From Plotosus lineatus (lineage: Eukaryota > Chordata > Actinopteri > Siluriformes > Plotosidae), in NCBI GenBank assembly GCA_024760905.1, contig CM045729.1:42762580-42826579 (forward strand): a DNA stretch of 64,000 nt. The letters are read 5' to 3'. Position 1 is the first letter of the stretch. Each line of letters opens with the position of its first letter. The position numbers were made by a program, and so were the translations under genes. The notes beneath the pieces are model-generated. The model was not told the DNA's origin and ran no database searches. It was given only the letters and a program-made list of their open reading frames with translations. Positions 1-12,193 of this stretch are shown here, in pieces.

Positions 1-1163
1 AATTTAGTTTTTCCAAATCATGTTCACACAAAAAGCAAACAAACAAAAAAATTTAAATGATGAAAACCTAGTTTTCCTTTTCAAAGAAACTTCAAAGTGA
101 CAGCCATTATCTTTCACATGTTAGTGCTTCCCTTAGCAAGAATGCATACAGTATATGGATTTTACTGAAAGTGCAGCACATGAGTTCCAGGATAAGATGC
201 TCAGACTGGCAGTCACTGTAGGATGTAGGTTTAACAGCCTTATGAATATGTGCCTATTGGAAATAGTCCAATGTTTCTAAAGTGCACACCGGTCATGGTA
301 ATTTCTATCTATAGACATATGTGCATACTTTAGGCACACTTTTTCCCCTATTGTCCATCACTTACACTAATGGCTTCTTAAGACCAACAATTAGACTATG
401 TAAGCAGGTTTCGAATAATGCTTCTTAATTTGTTCCCCAACGACTGGTAACCTTGTGGAATTCCACCACCACTCCCTATTTAAACATAATCTCTACCCCA
501 AATGCCTTTGAGAACCCTATCAGAAGCATCACTATCAACATACCACGACAAGGACAACTTAGGTACAGCATTGATATGCTTTAGATTGCATGTGCTATTC
601 AGTTGTTTAGAGTAGAGGGGGGGTCTATAATTATGTTAAAAATGTCAGAAATGAATTGAAATTAAACACATCCATAAAAATTTAATTTTTTAACATCCCC
701 TTGGCTACTGGCATATATGTGAAAACCACAGATACACGCATTTTTGCCTAAATAACACACTGAGAGAGTTTATACTCAAGATCATGTAGACCATTATGTG
801 GCCAAACTGAATACATGCATCCAATTACTCTTTTGACTCGTGAAGATTTACAAGATTTAAAGGAAAACATGCCACTTGATTGGCCATGAATGATACCAGG
901 TTACCATTTGACCCCTCACAACACCATTCTCGAAGTATAATGTTTGCATTGCTGTAAGTCACACGTGACTGTGTTTAACAACATTGTTTTAACATTTTGT
1001 TGATACCATGAATAAACTACCATTTTTTTTGTCTCCAGGCAGGTCACACCGTAAACATATTAGCTTTGCAGCATCATTGACATTGACACTGACCACACTG
1101 ACATACCAAAATAAGCAGTCACTTAGGGTAGGGTAATTCAACCTGAAATCTTTACTCTTTATC
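1..1163. other. No gene recognised
   Basis: AT-rich sequence with no long open frame, no recognisable repeat and no RNA gene. It may be unique intergenic or intronic DNA. Confidence 0.5.
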
Positions 1164-1181
1164 ACTTTTTTGAGAACAGAG

Positions 1182-1492
1182 GTAAAAAAAATAATAATAA
1201 ATTTTAATCCACTGGGCTTTTTACACTCGAGCCATTGTGGCTCATCAGACCGGTGCTTATACCCGGTTTCCATAGCATGAAGTGACTAGGAGTACAACTC
1301 CTCCTGGATGGGACGCTAGTCCATTGCAGGTTACCTTCCCAGTATATTTTTACTGGTACCCATTTATACTGCTGGGTGAACAGAGACACACTTGTGGTTA
1401 AGACCTTGCCCAGGAGTCTTAGCACAGTGGGGTTCTAACTCACAACCTCTCGATCATGAGTGTAGCACCCTAATCCCTATGCCACCAGCCCC
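1182..1492 (-). mobile_element. SINE-C copy 1 (tRNA-headed SINE)
   Basis: Read on the minus strand, it starts with a tRNA-like head (A-box-like 'tggcatagggattagg', then a B-box-like 'gttgtgagtt' stretch). A body shared with two other copies in the window (50176-50478 and 56036-56344) follows, and it ends in an A/T-rich tail. A target duplication flanks it: 'acttttttgagaacagag' at 1164-1181 and 'acttttgagaacagag' at 1493-1508, differing by two T. The head is a pol III promoter relic, not a functional tRNA gene. Confidence 0.85.
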
Positions 1493-1508
1493 ACTTTTGA
1501 GAACAGAG

Positions 1509-1838
1509 AGCTCAGTATTTTGGATTGACTGGAGAACCAAGGTGGACCATTCACAGCAGTTGAACATGTTGAGTACCTCCAGAACACAGCAGATGGCCAA
1601 GAGAATGAAAGATGAAGTTACATATGCCAGAGATACCTCAGTATCACTACCCAGAACATACCATGTCTTCGGGTTGTTCAACATTGAAGGTCAAAAGCAG
1701 AAGATGCTGACTCTTGAACAGTGTGGTATCAATCTTAAGGTTCTATTAGGCAAGACCAAAGACAGATCTACAGTGACACTGTCAGACTTTTGTTTGGCCA
1801 TTGAGCAATTTTTCACACATTAGATCCAATAGCTGAAT
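1509..1838. other. Unrecognised sequence with an open frame
   Basis: A plus-strand frame stays open across the SINE boundary to a stop at 1821-1823. Its non-SINE part is about 105 residues and is rich in polar residues. It matches no family I know. Because the frame begins inside a SINE and shows no splice or start context, I do not call it a gene. Confidence 0.3.
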
Positions 1839-1849
1839 GAGTACAGCCT

Positions 1850-2191
1850 CATTCATCATTTTCTGTAACCACTTAATCCTAATTTGGGTCACGGGAAGGC
1901 TGGTGCCCATCCCAGCCAACTTCGGGTGAGGGCAGAGTACACCCTGGACAGCTCGCCAGGCCATCGCAGGGAGGAAACACGCCGACGACTTTGCAGCCTA
2001 CTCTTTACGACAGTCAGCAATGGTTCTTTTACATGCCTCACACCATAGACAGTGAGAGACATGGCTGGCCTTTGATAACCCAGTTAGCTGCACTGGGAGG
2101 CACAGTGACAACCTTGTGGAGAGTGGGACTCGAACCCCCACCCTTAGGATCAGCGATCCAGCGCCCTATACCACTAGACCACCACTGCCCC
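1850..2191 (-). mobile_element. SINE-A with tail type 2
   Basis: Minus-strand SINE. The head carries A-box 'tggtctagtgg' and B-box 'gggttcgagtccc', followed by the SINE-A body ('aggcatgtaaaagaacc'). The tail is not the LINE-like one. It is the 'ccagggtgtac ... gccagcc ... ggattaag' tail also seen in SINE-B copies. An exact 11-bp target duplication, 'gagtacagcct', lies at 1839-1849 and 2192-2202. Confidence 0.9.
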
Positions 2192-2202
2192 GAGTACAGC
2201 CT

Positions 2203-2950
2203 TATATGTGTTAAACATACAAGGATGCATATCGAATATTTCTGCAAATTAAGATTTTAAGCATATAGTCACATATTTCATAAAATGCCAGTAGCAACAT
2301 TTATGAGTCAAAAAATGGTAAAGTATAATAAGTCCTCTGCCACTCCAAACAGTAAAGAGGGTATCTTAAATAAAGAGCAGGCTTACAGCATACTCATTGT
2401 AGGAATAAACCTATTGCACTCACCAAAGTCTGACAGTCTCTAGAGCTACAAACATAATATGCAGTTAATAAAACATGTGTTTTGATTATTATTATTTATA
2501 GTTGAGCTATTCATCAGTCTATCATTTTCTTTCCAAGAGAATTAACAAAATTATGCCGAGGCACAATGCTCACGATTTAATTCTACCCTGATATTGACTC
2601 CAAAACCTGAACAGAAATATTCTACTGGGAAGAAGTGTATTACATCAAAATCCACCAAATGTGCATATTTCAGTCAAATATAATGGTATTCAGGCGGTGC
2701 TGTATAATAGTAGCCAAGTTCCATATCCTTTACCAAAGTACTCAGCAACTAAAAGAAAACTGCAAAACAGTTTACTGAAAAGTTCCCGGCAGGGAGATAT
2801 ACAAATCAGTTAAACTTTTTGGCATCACCACATAGTACGAACTGGACTAATGACCATCGTCAAAGAATAAAAACAGGGGACAACTCACTAAGTGGGGAAG
2901 GTACAACAAAATATGTACTTCCTTCGGAAGCTCCAACAAGCCTACCCCCA
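2203..2950. other. No gene recognised
   Basis: AT-rich sequence without a recognisable gene or repeat. Confidence 0.45.
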
Positions 2951-2959
2951 CCCCTACTG

Positions 2960-4395
2960 ACAAACTTTTACCACTCTGCCATCAAGCACCAACCAATAAT
3001 CGCTCTCCAGGTCCTCACCAAACTCCTGCCACACCCAAGATTTTGCATTGGTGACAGTTTCGGGAGCAGCATGTTTGGCCTGCCAGTACCTGTCTACTGC
3101 CTCGGGAGTCCCACAGGCCAGTAAGACCCAATAGGCCTCCTTTTTCAGCCCCCTTCATCGCATGTGTCCACCACCCGGTTTGGGGGTTACTGCCACGACA
3201 AGCACCGACTACCTTCCGGCCACAGTTATGGGCTGCCACCTCAGCAATGGAAGCACGAAACATGGCCCATTCGGATTCCATGTCAACTGCTTCCTTTGAG
3301 ATGTGGTCGTAGCTATGTTGGAGATGGGAGCTAAAGGCCTCTCTGACAGGAGACCTCGCCAAATGTTCCCAGGAGACCGTAACTACATGCTTGGGCCTGC
3401 CAGACCTAGAGGGCGGCCTCCTCCGCTATCGGAGCCAGCTCACCAGGTGGTGATGAGTTGACAGCTCAGCTCTCCTCTTCACCCGAGTGTCCAGAACATG
3501 CGGCCTCAAGTCCGGTGACACGACTACAAAGTCAATCATCGAACTACAACCTGGGTGTCCTGGTGCCAAGTGTATTCATGATAGGCAAACTGTGATGAGC
3601 ACAGAAGTCCAACAACAAAACACCATTCCGGTTCATACTGGAGAGGCCGTACCTACCGATCACACCCTTCTAGGTCACACTATCGTTGCCCACATGGGAG
3701 TTGACATCTTCCAGGACAACGAGTGAGCCTCCCGAGGGAATGTTCTCCAACACACCCCCTAAAGACTCCAAGAAGGGTGGGTACTCTGAACTGCAATTTG
3801 GTACATAAGCACAAATAACAGTCAGGACCTGTCCCCCACCTGAAGGTGGACAGAAGCGTGGAGACAGGGGGCAACAAGAATGTTCACACCGGCTCGCTGC
3901 CTCTCCCCATGACCAACTTCAGAATGGAATAAGGTCCAGCCTCTCTCAAGATGGGTAGTTCCAGAGCCCAAGCTATGTGTTGAGGTGAGTCTGACTATAC
4001 CTAGTCGGTATCTCTCCACCTCACTCACCAGCTCAGGCTCCTTCCCCGTCAGAGAGGTGACATTTCATGTCCCAAGAGTCAGAGCTGAGGATCCAATAGA
4101 ACCCATGCCTTCAGCTGCTACCCAACTCACATTGCACCCAACACCTATAGCCCCTCCTACAGGTGGTGGGTCCATGGGATGGCGGACCCATGTCTCCTTT
4201 TCATGCTGGGCCAGGCCAGGCTCCATGGGCAGAAGCCCAACCACCAGGCACTCACCTTTGAGCCCTGCCCCCAGGCCTAGCTCCAGGGGGATCCCTGTGA
4301 CCAGCATCCGGGCAAATAAAACTGTGTCCTTGGTTTCCGATTATTCACCATGGAGGTCTTTTGAACCGCACTTCGTCTGCACCTTCAGCTGACCT
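2960..4395 (-). mobile_element. Rex3 (RTE clade) LINE, 5' part, degenerate
   Basis: Minus-strand translations match, in order, the fish Rex3 5' UTR region (about 4390-4065), the start of its AP-type endonuclease (about 4028-3822, including 'EVERYRL' and 'LTSTHSLGSGT') and the linker before the reverse transcriptase (about 3362-3000, including 'ESEWAMF' and 'CGRKV'). The parts lie in different frames with stops, and much of the endonuclease is missing. The reverse transcriptase is absent, so this is a dead 5' fragment. The assignment rests on remembered Rex3 protein features. A search against Repbase would settle it. Confidence 0.75.
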
Positions 4396-4397
4396 AT

Positions 4398-4690
4398 TAC
4401 TGTACAGTGTGGTTCAGCTACTGTACTGCAGAAGACAGGAAGGCCTTGCTGCGGGTGGTGAGGATAGCAGAGCGGTTAATTGAAACCAAACCAACCCCCA
4501 ACATGACATTTACACTGGCAGACTTCAGAGGAATGCCAGTGAAATTATTAGAGACCCCACAGATCCAGGACACCCCATTTTCTACAACTCCCCCAAAATA
4601 AAGGTACAGGACATAAAAAAAAATAATAACCGACTCAAAAACAGCTTTTGCCCACAAGCTGTTAAACATGTAACTCCACCACCGTGACAC
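4398..4690 (+). mobile_element. LINE reverse transcriptase C-terminal fragment
   Basis: The plus-strand translation has the C-terminal pattern of many fish non-LTR reverse transcriptases: 'RKALLRVVRIAE' near 4438, then, after frame changes, an 'IIRDPTDPGHP' stretch near 4545 and 'LKNSFCPQAV' near 4635. This end block (ALxRVVxxAE ... DPxHPxH ... NSFxPQAV) is typical of the L2/CR1/Jockey group. The rest of the element is missing, and the fragment abuts the Rex3 piece in the opposite orientation. Exact clade unknown. Confidence 0.65.
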
Positions 4691-5240
4691 TCACACTGAC
4701 TGAATAATCATCATTCAGACCATCCATCTGGACAGTGCAATATTACTCTTCTTAGTGCAATACTTATGTTCCGAGCAGATCTTGAGCATCAATAACATTA
4801 TAGAACCTTACACCTTATGATTAAAAACCTCTACCACTTATCTTCTCTTTCTGTACAGAGAAATCATCGCCCCTGATTTTTTATTTACACAGACCTCGCT
4901 TTTGGCTCAGTCTGTACTAGGGCATTGAGCCAAGATAGACGCCATGCTCAGTTAATATTAAGTACTTTTTATTCAAGTTCTATGGCATTTATAAAATGCC
5001 ATTTAGGTTTGCTCTCAACTTTAATTCAATCAATATGAGTATCAGAATCACGAAAACCTGAAAAAAAGAGGGTATTATTATTACTTCTCACTACGATAGC
5101 ATAAGTATCTGCAAAATATTATTATTATTATCATTGTTATTATTTTAGAAATTATTTTTGAGAAGCTGTCTTCATTTAGAATCAGAATTTAAAATCTTCA
5201 AACATAATTAATTCATTTACAATAACAAAAATCACAGCAA
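4691..5240. other. No gene recognised
   Basis: AT-rich sequence with short ATT/ATC runs near 5117-5145. No gene seen. Confidence 0.45.
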
Positions 5241-5244
5241 TTGT

Positions 5245-5560
5245 TGGCACTGTGGCATAATGATTAGAATGACTGGCTCGCAACAAAAAGGTCCTGCGGT
5301 CAATCTGGACTCAGCAAAGGCATTTCTTTGTGAAATTTACATGTTCCCTATGTGTATGTGTGGGGTTCCTCTGGGTACTCCAGTTTCCTCCGTTAGTCAG
5401 AAAGCACTCACTTGCTGCTCTAAATTTCTCCTAGGAATGAGCATGACTGAATGGTTGTGTATATGTTGGACCTGTGATGGACTGCATAGCGGCTCAGGGT
5501 TGGCTGAGATAGGCTCCAGCCTCCTCGCAACCTTAGTAAGATTAAGCTTTTTGTAGAATG
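5245..5560 (+). mobile_element. SINE-B copy, diverged
   Basis: The tRNA-like head ('ggcactgtggcataatgatta') is followed by the teleost SINE body ('acatgttccctatgtgtatg', 'ctccagtttcctccg') and a tail ending 'gataggctccagcc'. It matches the copies at 7310 and 11229 but is more diverged, so probably older. No clear target duplication was found. Confidence 0.75.
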
Positions 5561-5565
5561 AATGA

Positions 5566-6173
5566 TAAAAATGACAGCAGCACTACACAGACTAGAACCA
5601 TTTCTATCTACAAGCTCCAGCACCAACTGAGCCTAAAATATGAACCTTAAGACAAAAACAGAACTAGCTTATGATCATGGATTTGGCAGGATGGCATTAA
5701 TGATAATATGGCCTAAAACAAAATTAGGTCAGGAGGCTGTTTGGCACTTAGGCTTTAGGCAACTACCTCATACATAACAGGCAGCCTGTCTACACTTATA
5801 CTTTATATTTTACTTATATTTTACAAATGGAATAGCAGCAGCCGAACATTTTTGAAGTAGTCCATCCTGGTAACCATATCATTTGCTGTTTCTCCTTCTA
5901 TGTGTGACAGTGTGATTCCTGCCCCAGTGGGTCTCAACTACCTTTTCTGTTGCAGTTCACATTTTTAACAACTTATTTTGTTGATAATTTGGGTAGTAAA
6001 CAAGCTTCTCCATTACAAGTACAACAAAGAGTTGGAAACTTGGTGTGTATTTGCCAAATAGAAACATGTATTTTTTTTTTTATTGTTGGTCACTCAAAAC
6101 AAGTATTTAAACAATTTAAAATGCATGGAGTTTTGAGGGAGATTTTTTTTTCAAAGTGGGTATTTCTGGAATT
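5566..6173. other. No gene recognised
   Basis: No gene or repeat recognised. Poly-T runs occur near 6070 and 6146. Confidence 0.4.
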
Positions 6174-6197
6174 ACTGATCTACTGTAAATGAGGAAG

Positions 6198-7197
6198 AGG
6201 AAGTCTGGAGTGGCAGAGAAGTATGTTAGAGTGGTGCAGGACATGTATGAGAGATGTAAGACAGTGGTGAGGTGTGCTGTCGGTGTGACACAAGAGTTCA
6301 AGGTGGAGGTGGGACTGCATCAAGGGTCAGCTCTCAGCCCCTTCTTGTTTGCTATGGTGATGGACAGGCTGACAGATGAGGTTAGACAAGATTCCCCATG
6401 GACTATGATGTTTGCAGATGACATTGTGAACTGTAGTGAGAGCAGAGAACAAGTGCAGGAAAATCTAGAGAGGTGGAGGTATGCCCTGGAAAGGAGGGGA
6501 ATGAAGATTAGCCTCAGTAAGACAGAATACATGTGCATGAATGACAAGGACCAAAGAGGAACGGTGAGATTACAGGGAGCAGAGATAAGAAAGGTGGAGG
6601 ATTTTAAGTACTTAGGCTCAACAATCCAGAGCAATGGAGAGTGTGGAAAAGAGGTCAAGAAGCGCGTGCAGGCAGGTTGGAATGGTTGGAGAAAAGTGTC
6701 CGGTGTGATGTGTGATAGGAGGGTATCGGCAAGAATGAAAGGAAAAGTGTACAAGACGGTGTTGAGGCCAACGATGTTGTATGGGTTAGAAACAGTGGCC
6801 CTGGGGAAAAGACAGGAGGCAGAGCTGGAGGTAGTAGAGATGAAAATGTTGAGGTTCTCTTTGGGAGTAACGAGGATGGATAGGATTAGGAATGAGCACA
6901 TCAGAGGGACAGCACATGTAAGACGTTTTGGAGACAAAGTCAGAGAGGCTAGATTGAGATGGTTTGGACATGTACAGAGGAGGGATAGTGAGTATATTGG
7001 TAATAGGATGCTGAGGCTGGAACTACCAGGCAAAAGGCCTAGAGGAAGCCCAAAGAGACGATTCATGGATGTGGTGAAGGAGGACATGAAGGTCGTTGGT
7101 GTAAGAGAAGAAGATGCAAAGGACAGGGTGAGATGGAGGCAGATGATTCGCTGTGGCGACCCCTGAAGGGAAAAGCCGAAAGGAAAAGAAGAAGAAG
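6198..7197 (+). mobile_element. RTE-type LINE, 5'-truncated 3' kilobase
   Basis: This is the 3' third of the window's dominant LINE. One open frame (to the stop at 7164-7166) covers the end of the reverse transcriptase: 'GLHQGSALSPF' then the catalytic 'FADD' near 6412, 'KTEYMC', 'YLGSTIQSNGECG' and the thumb ('LRWFGHVQRR'). It ends with the family 3' tail 'gaaaagccgaaaggaaaag' plus (gaa)n. A target duplication of 24 bp with one mismatch (6174-6197 and 7198-7221; core 'actgatctactgtaaat') proves insertion as a truncated copy. The 3' frame is intact, so the copy is fairly young. Confidence 0.93.
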
Positions 7198-7309
7198 ACT
7201 GATCTACTGTAAATAAGGAAGCTGCGCTCTGCTCACCACAACTATAAAGCAATGAGTAGTGCCTCCTCAATCTGCTTGTTTCTTCCTAATTAATTCTTTA
7301 TAAATGCAT

Positions 7310-7635
7310 CTTGGGTGGCAGGGTGGTGTAGTGATTAGCATGTCCGCCTCACAGCAAGAAGGCCCTGGGTTCGATTATCTGCTCTGGCATTTCTGTGTGA
7401 TCTCTGTACTTGCGTGGGTTTCCTCCCACAGTCCAAAACATGCACAGTAGGCTAATTGGCTGTTCCAAGTCACCCCTAGATGTGAGTGTGAATAAGAATG
7501 GTTGTTTGAGTGTTGGCCCTGTGATGGCCTGGCAAGCTGTCCAGGGTGTACCCCACCCTTGCCCAGAGTCAGCTGAGATGGGCACCAGCCTCCCCACTAC
7601 CCTCATCAGGATTAAGCGATTCAGAAAATGAATAA
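7310..7635 (+). mobile_element. SINE-B copy
   Basis: This is the best SINE-B copy. The head 'ggtggtgtagtgattagc' (A box) and 'ctgggttcgattatc' (B-box region) leads into a conserved central part ('gtgggtttcctcccacag', 'ccaaaacatgcac') and the tail 'tccagggtgtaccccacc ... gggcaccagcc ... aggattaagcg'. It is tRNA-derived with an L2-like tail, which is widespread in teleosts. Target duplication unclear. Confidence 0.85.
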
Positions 7636-7640
7636 ATGTG

Positions 7641-10262
7641 ACTTCACAAGTATTTAATATTTTTGCTTCTTTGATATTGCCATATTGGCGTTATGCTTTA
7701 TTGATATCTAAGACATGTAAAATATGCAAATAATCACTGCGTCAACCTATAGATTTTTAATAAGTATTATATTGTTGAATATCATGATCATTTGGAAGTC
7801 CAGAGCTGGTTATATAAAAATATCAGCATAGCTATAAGTGCCCAAGGGAAATAGCTAGAGACTTAATTTTTTAAAACTGTAACCTGACCTTGCTGAAGCA
7901 GGCCTGTATTAACTTGTACTGTGTGTAAATGATACCAGCATACACTCCTCTAACAATGTATCCTGCAATGTGGTTAACATTACATCCATAATATTTCTTA
8001 AAGCTGAGGACAAAAAGTAAAATCAATATATATCTTTTAAACAGTGATTGACAATGTTCTACTTTCTTAGCGTCTATTTTTTATGTAATACTGGTGACTG
8101 TGGCATATAAATATTCATATTCAGCTGACATACACTTTTCTCTAGCCACCAGAATATGACTCACCTGGTCAAAATACACAAATTTTGATATATATGCAGT
8201 CCAACAAGAGCTTTCCAGGTGACAAATATGGACTGCATGGTTCATATTAAAAAAAGCAATTGGTGCAATGAATGAATTTATATATATGACTCATGGCTTA
8301 GGGCCTCAGGCTGCTGTTGGCCCAGGCAACCACTAAAAGAATTTACTCTATTTATAATCATAATAGGGCTCAGAATAATGTATATGAAATCAAATTATTC
8401 TATTAAGAAAATAGATTATTTAGTGTCTGTAATACCATAACAGAATCACCTCAGTTTTCAATCACTTTCTTTGGTGATTTGGAAGCCACCTGAAAACTAT
8501 TTTGGAAGAAAAAACAACAACAACAACAACAATTTTTTTTCTCAACAGGATGTGGGATATGAAAGACACACATTGGCTATATTGATAAAGGTTATTTTTA
8601 TTTTGCACACATGTACAAACCTTCACAAACACAAACTTTCACAAACCTTGGTCTCACGAGCAAACAGAACCAATTTGGGTTGGGCTTTAGTCTGTTTGAT
8701 GGCTTAAAAACTGGTGGTGATATTTAATTATTAAAAGAAAATTAGACCAAATCTGAACAAAGGTTTACATGCCCAGTTTATGTCTGTATCTATTAAATCG
8801 CAGTTTCATGGAGAAAAAGTGTGTGAAAAAAATAAAAAGGTCACGTGACCGCGTGTATGCATTGGCAATACAGATGTAATTTGGATATGAATACGTGGAG
8901 CAATATTCTTATGTGTACGGTATATGTATGAGTGCATGCTTGTTTTAGTGTATTTAAATGGATTCGTGTATGAAATGCAGTGCCTGGTTTTATTTTATTC
9001 AGATCACTAATTTACATCTCATTTGTTATAAAGATAGCTAAATACTGTTATTGTCGTCATTATCTTGAGTTAAATGAATTGATGGATCCTATTCGTGATT
9101 TCGTGCATTAACAAGGGTAAAACAATCGCTTTTTCAAAATGGAAAATGCAAACTGTCAAATAGATTTTAACAGATTGCAGCTCCTGTGATTCCATGCTGA
9201 TAAACCTGATAAACCATAGAGTCATAAAAATGAGAAAATTGAATCTGAGTACAGTAATCTGTAAATTTGTTCTCAGTCAAACAGACATGGATTTTAGGAT
9301 TATGGCTTCTTAGGTATGTCCCGGAATAATCATAAAATTACACTGAGGCAATTTTAATTGACTGATCACATACATGTCAAATTAAAATTTTGTGAGGATG
9401 TGGTTATCAGGTTCATGTATGGGGCTTGAGAACTTGTAATATATAAGCAAAAAGTAGCTGATAAGCAATATATACACATGGTTGCATGAAACAGGGAAGT
9501 TTAGAAGGCTTGACTTTCATTTCGTTTTCAAATCTCACTTTTGCCCTCTGTTTCCTTGATGATGCGCAGCTGTTTGTGGGGACTTTATTATTAGCAATGC
9601 TGGAAGATTTAGGATTGGTGTGTTAATTAGTCAGCAGGTTGTTTAAACCCTAAATCAAAAGGCATTGTTTATACCATGCTGATTACTTTGTGGGCAGTGC
9701 AAGATACCAGACTGAAGAAGAACAAGGTTAACAATACTGTAATTTATTCAAGGATATTTTTGGATAATTAGAATTAACAAATATAAGAATCGTTTAGAAC
9801 TCAATGACTTCTGAATACAGATCTCTCTAATAAACATTTAAAAAGGCAATTTTTGTTGGTTTGTTTGATTAAGATGCTTCATCCAGTTATTAAAAATGTA
9901 CTATAAGGAGTCATGCAATTACACAATTTTTAATATATGATAAAGATTACAACTAACTACTGGCTATAATATTATGATGTGAAAGTGAAATCTACTTTGT
10001 TATTAATTCTAAGTGTAATTGTCGGAAATAAAATTATATGTCACACTATACTTTACTGAAGAGCACTGAATACTTTAAGAACAATCACCTTTTAGAGCTG
10101 AATGTTCTTAATGTAATTAGTTGGGAAAGAGACATTGTGGAATGCTTTCACTAGCATTGTCTCTCTTATTATAAAATATTTAACAATTTCTTGCTATAAA
10201 TGCCTGTTATGTCTTTTGCCTGAAAAAAAGCTAATAAAACTAATAATCAACAACCTCACCTG
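7641..10262. other. Long stretch without recognised genes
   Basis: AT-rich sequence of 2.6 kb. I saw only a (CAA)n run near 8512-8531 and no coding, RNA or repeat signature. This is the largest apparently unique block in the window. It could hold conserved non-coding sequence, which cannot be judged without a comparison genome. Confidence 0.45.
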
Positions 10263-10275
10263 AATGACTGTATGC

Positions 10276-10278
<3 letters not shown>

Positions 10279-10362
<84 letters not shown>
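10279..10362. repeat. (TA)n microsatellite
   Basis: Uninterrupted TA repeat of about 84 bp, directly before repeat D. Confidence 0.97.
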
Positions 10363-10364
<2 letters not shown>

Positions 10365-10850
10365 TATACTATATTACCCAGACAGTATTATGAGATATCA
10401 GGTACAGTGTGTTTCAGTTTACAGAACCATCATGCATACTGTATATCAGTATCACTACTTTCATTGGTAGGCTCATGGATTATTCCTTACCTCTACATAT
10501 GATCAGAGGAATATGTGACAAAGTACTTCTAATTAGTGGCAGTGGTGGACTGGAAGTAAGGTGCTGGATCACTGATCCCAAGACTAGGGGTTCAAAGGTT
10601 GGGGGTTCAAGCCCCACTGTCTACAGGTTGTCAGGCATGTAAAAGAACCATTGCTGACTTTCGTCAAAAGTAGGCAGCATAGCCAAGTGTTTCTGCCCTG
10701 CACTGGCCTGGCAAGCTGTGCAGGGTGTACTCTGCCCTTGCCCAGTCAGCTGAGATGGATGCCTGCCTCCCCGCAACCCTAATTTGGATTAAGCGGGTCA
10801 GAAAATGAATGAATGAGTACTTCTAATTACATTTATCTAAAAGATTAAGT
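10363..10850 (+). repeat. Repeat D copy 1, with SINE-A inside
   Basis: The sequence before the SINE (from 'tattacccagacagtatta' to 'gacaaagtacttctaatta') recurs at 22272-22403 (plus) and 20007-20345 (minus). It is therefore an interspersed repeat of unknown class. The SINE at 10536-10815 sits inside it. Confidence 0.75.
10536..10815 (+). mobile_element. SINE-A with tail type 2, inside repeat D
   Basis: Diverged SINE-A head and body ('aggcatgtaaaagaacc') with the SINE-B-like tail ('gcagggtgtactctgccc', 'ggattaagcgg'). The target duplication 'agtacttctaatta' lies at 10522-10535 and 10816-10829. The same insertion point occurs in the D copy at 20007-20345, so the SINE was present before D was copied. 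Confidence 0.88.
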
Positions 10851-11228
10851 ACAATGTTGTGAATAAATGTTGTTTAAATCAAGAAAAAGTGGTTGTCATA
10901 TTCTGTGGTAATAACTATGCATAACGATTCATTTTAATGATAAGAAATGAGTGCAAGACCAATGTGCCAATGATATTGGAAAAAGGTATATCACATTTCT
11001 CAAGGACATCTCAGAGAAAACTCAAATTTTCTTCTTAAAGCAAACAAGAAGATAAAACATGATCTGTACCATATTTCCATCTCAAAAATTGAAGTACCAG
11101 TGGGTTTCTAAAAAAGTTCAAACGTTTGTTGCTCAGGGCTGCCATTTTGAAAGTCAACTGTGTACCCTTCAATGGTGGTCTGCATTTTTGGCAACATATC
11201 GAATAAGCTACTAAGTAATAACTAAGTA

Positions 11229-11545
11229 GGCGGCATGTTCGCATAGTGATTAGCATGTCCACATAATAGCAAGAAGATTCTGTGTTTAAGTTCCTGTTTA
11301 GGTGTCTTTCTGTGGGGATTGCAAGTTCTCCCTGCATATCCATCGATTTCCTCCAAGTACTCTAGTTTCCTCCGACTTTCCAAAGACATGCACATTAGGC
11401 TAACTGGCTGTTCCAAATTGCCCCTAGGTGTACTTGTGAAAGTGAATGGTTGTGTGATGGCTCTTTGCCCAGAATCAGCTGAGACAGGCACCAGCCTCCC
11501 TGCAACCTGAGGAGAATTAAATGGTTCCTCCAATGAGTGAATGAA
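11229..11545 (+). mobile_element. SINE-B copy
   Basis: Head 'ggcggcatgttcgcatagtg', body 'tccaaagacatgcacatta' and 'ggctgttccaaattgcccct', and a shortened tail lacking part of the 'ccagggtgtac' block. Target duplication 'taataactaagta' (11216-11228) and 'taataactgagta' (11546-11558), one mismatch. Confidence 0.85.
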
Positions 11546-11562
11546 TAATAACTGAGTAAATA

Positions 11563-12090
11563 CAGTAAACCCTTGCCAATTCACGGTTCATCACTCGCTG
11601 CCCCGCATACTTGCGGATTACTGTAAACCCAGAAATTACTGGCATGTGATTCAAATTTAGCCAATGGGTGAGAACTTTTGTTTCTCCATCCTGCTGATCG
11701 ATTGCAGATGATGTGTACACCTCTTTTTTTTCGCCTTCGCACACGTCATCAGCATGATTGCTTGAACTATAAAGTCACGTTTTTTTAGTGTGAATTTAAT
11801 GATTATTTAAGCCCTATGATGCCACTCAAACACCCTGCATCTTATCTAGCTTCTGGTAGGAAGCCTAAGTGCTTTATTCATGAATAAATATTATCACAGT
11901 ACAAAATTTAAAAAGTTTTTACTTAATCATTACTACATTTTACTACATTGTTACTGTATTAATGAGTAAGACTATCTCGAATGTGTTTAAGAAGCATATT
12001 TTAGCGCATATAATATCATACAGAGAGTTTTAAAACGGCATCAATAATTCACGGATTTTCAGGATCCGCGAGAAGGAGATTAATCCTTTG
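11563..12090. mobile_element. Possible pogo/Tigger-like DNA element
   Basis: It begins with a 'cagtaaacccttgccaattc' tip and 'cacggttcatcac', and ends near 'attcacggattttcaggatc', a loose inverted match. Tips of this kind are known from pogo/Tigger-type elements. No transposase is visible and the right boundary is uncertain. Confidence 0.4.
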
Positions 12091-12193
12091 TGTTAAAATG
12101 GTACAAATTGTTTCCTTCTTTTTTCCTTTGCATTACCGTGTATCATTTCTGTTTGTTAAAAGGTCCTATTCTGGTCCCTTGAAGAGCAATATA

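Noticed and set aside
3487..4392. Plus-strand frames over the Rex3 fragment
   Set aside because: They are antisense to the recognisable Rex3 endonuclease and 5' UTR sequence on the minus strand.
6320..7270. 316-codon minus-strand frame opposite the LINE; similar antisense frames at 22438-22971, 30384-30854 and 30882-31349
   Set aside because: These are antisense shadows of the purine-rich LINE coding strand, which lacks stops on the other strand because of composition. The sense strand has the reverse transcriptase motifs.
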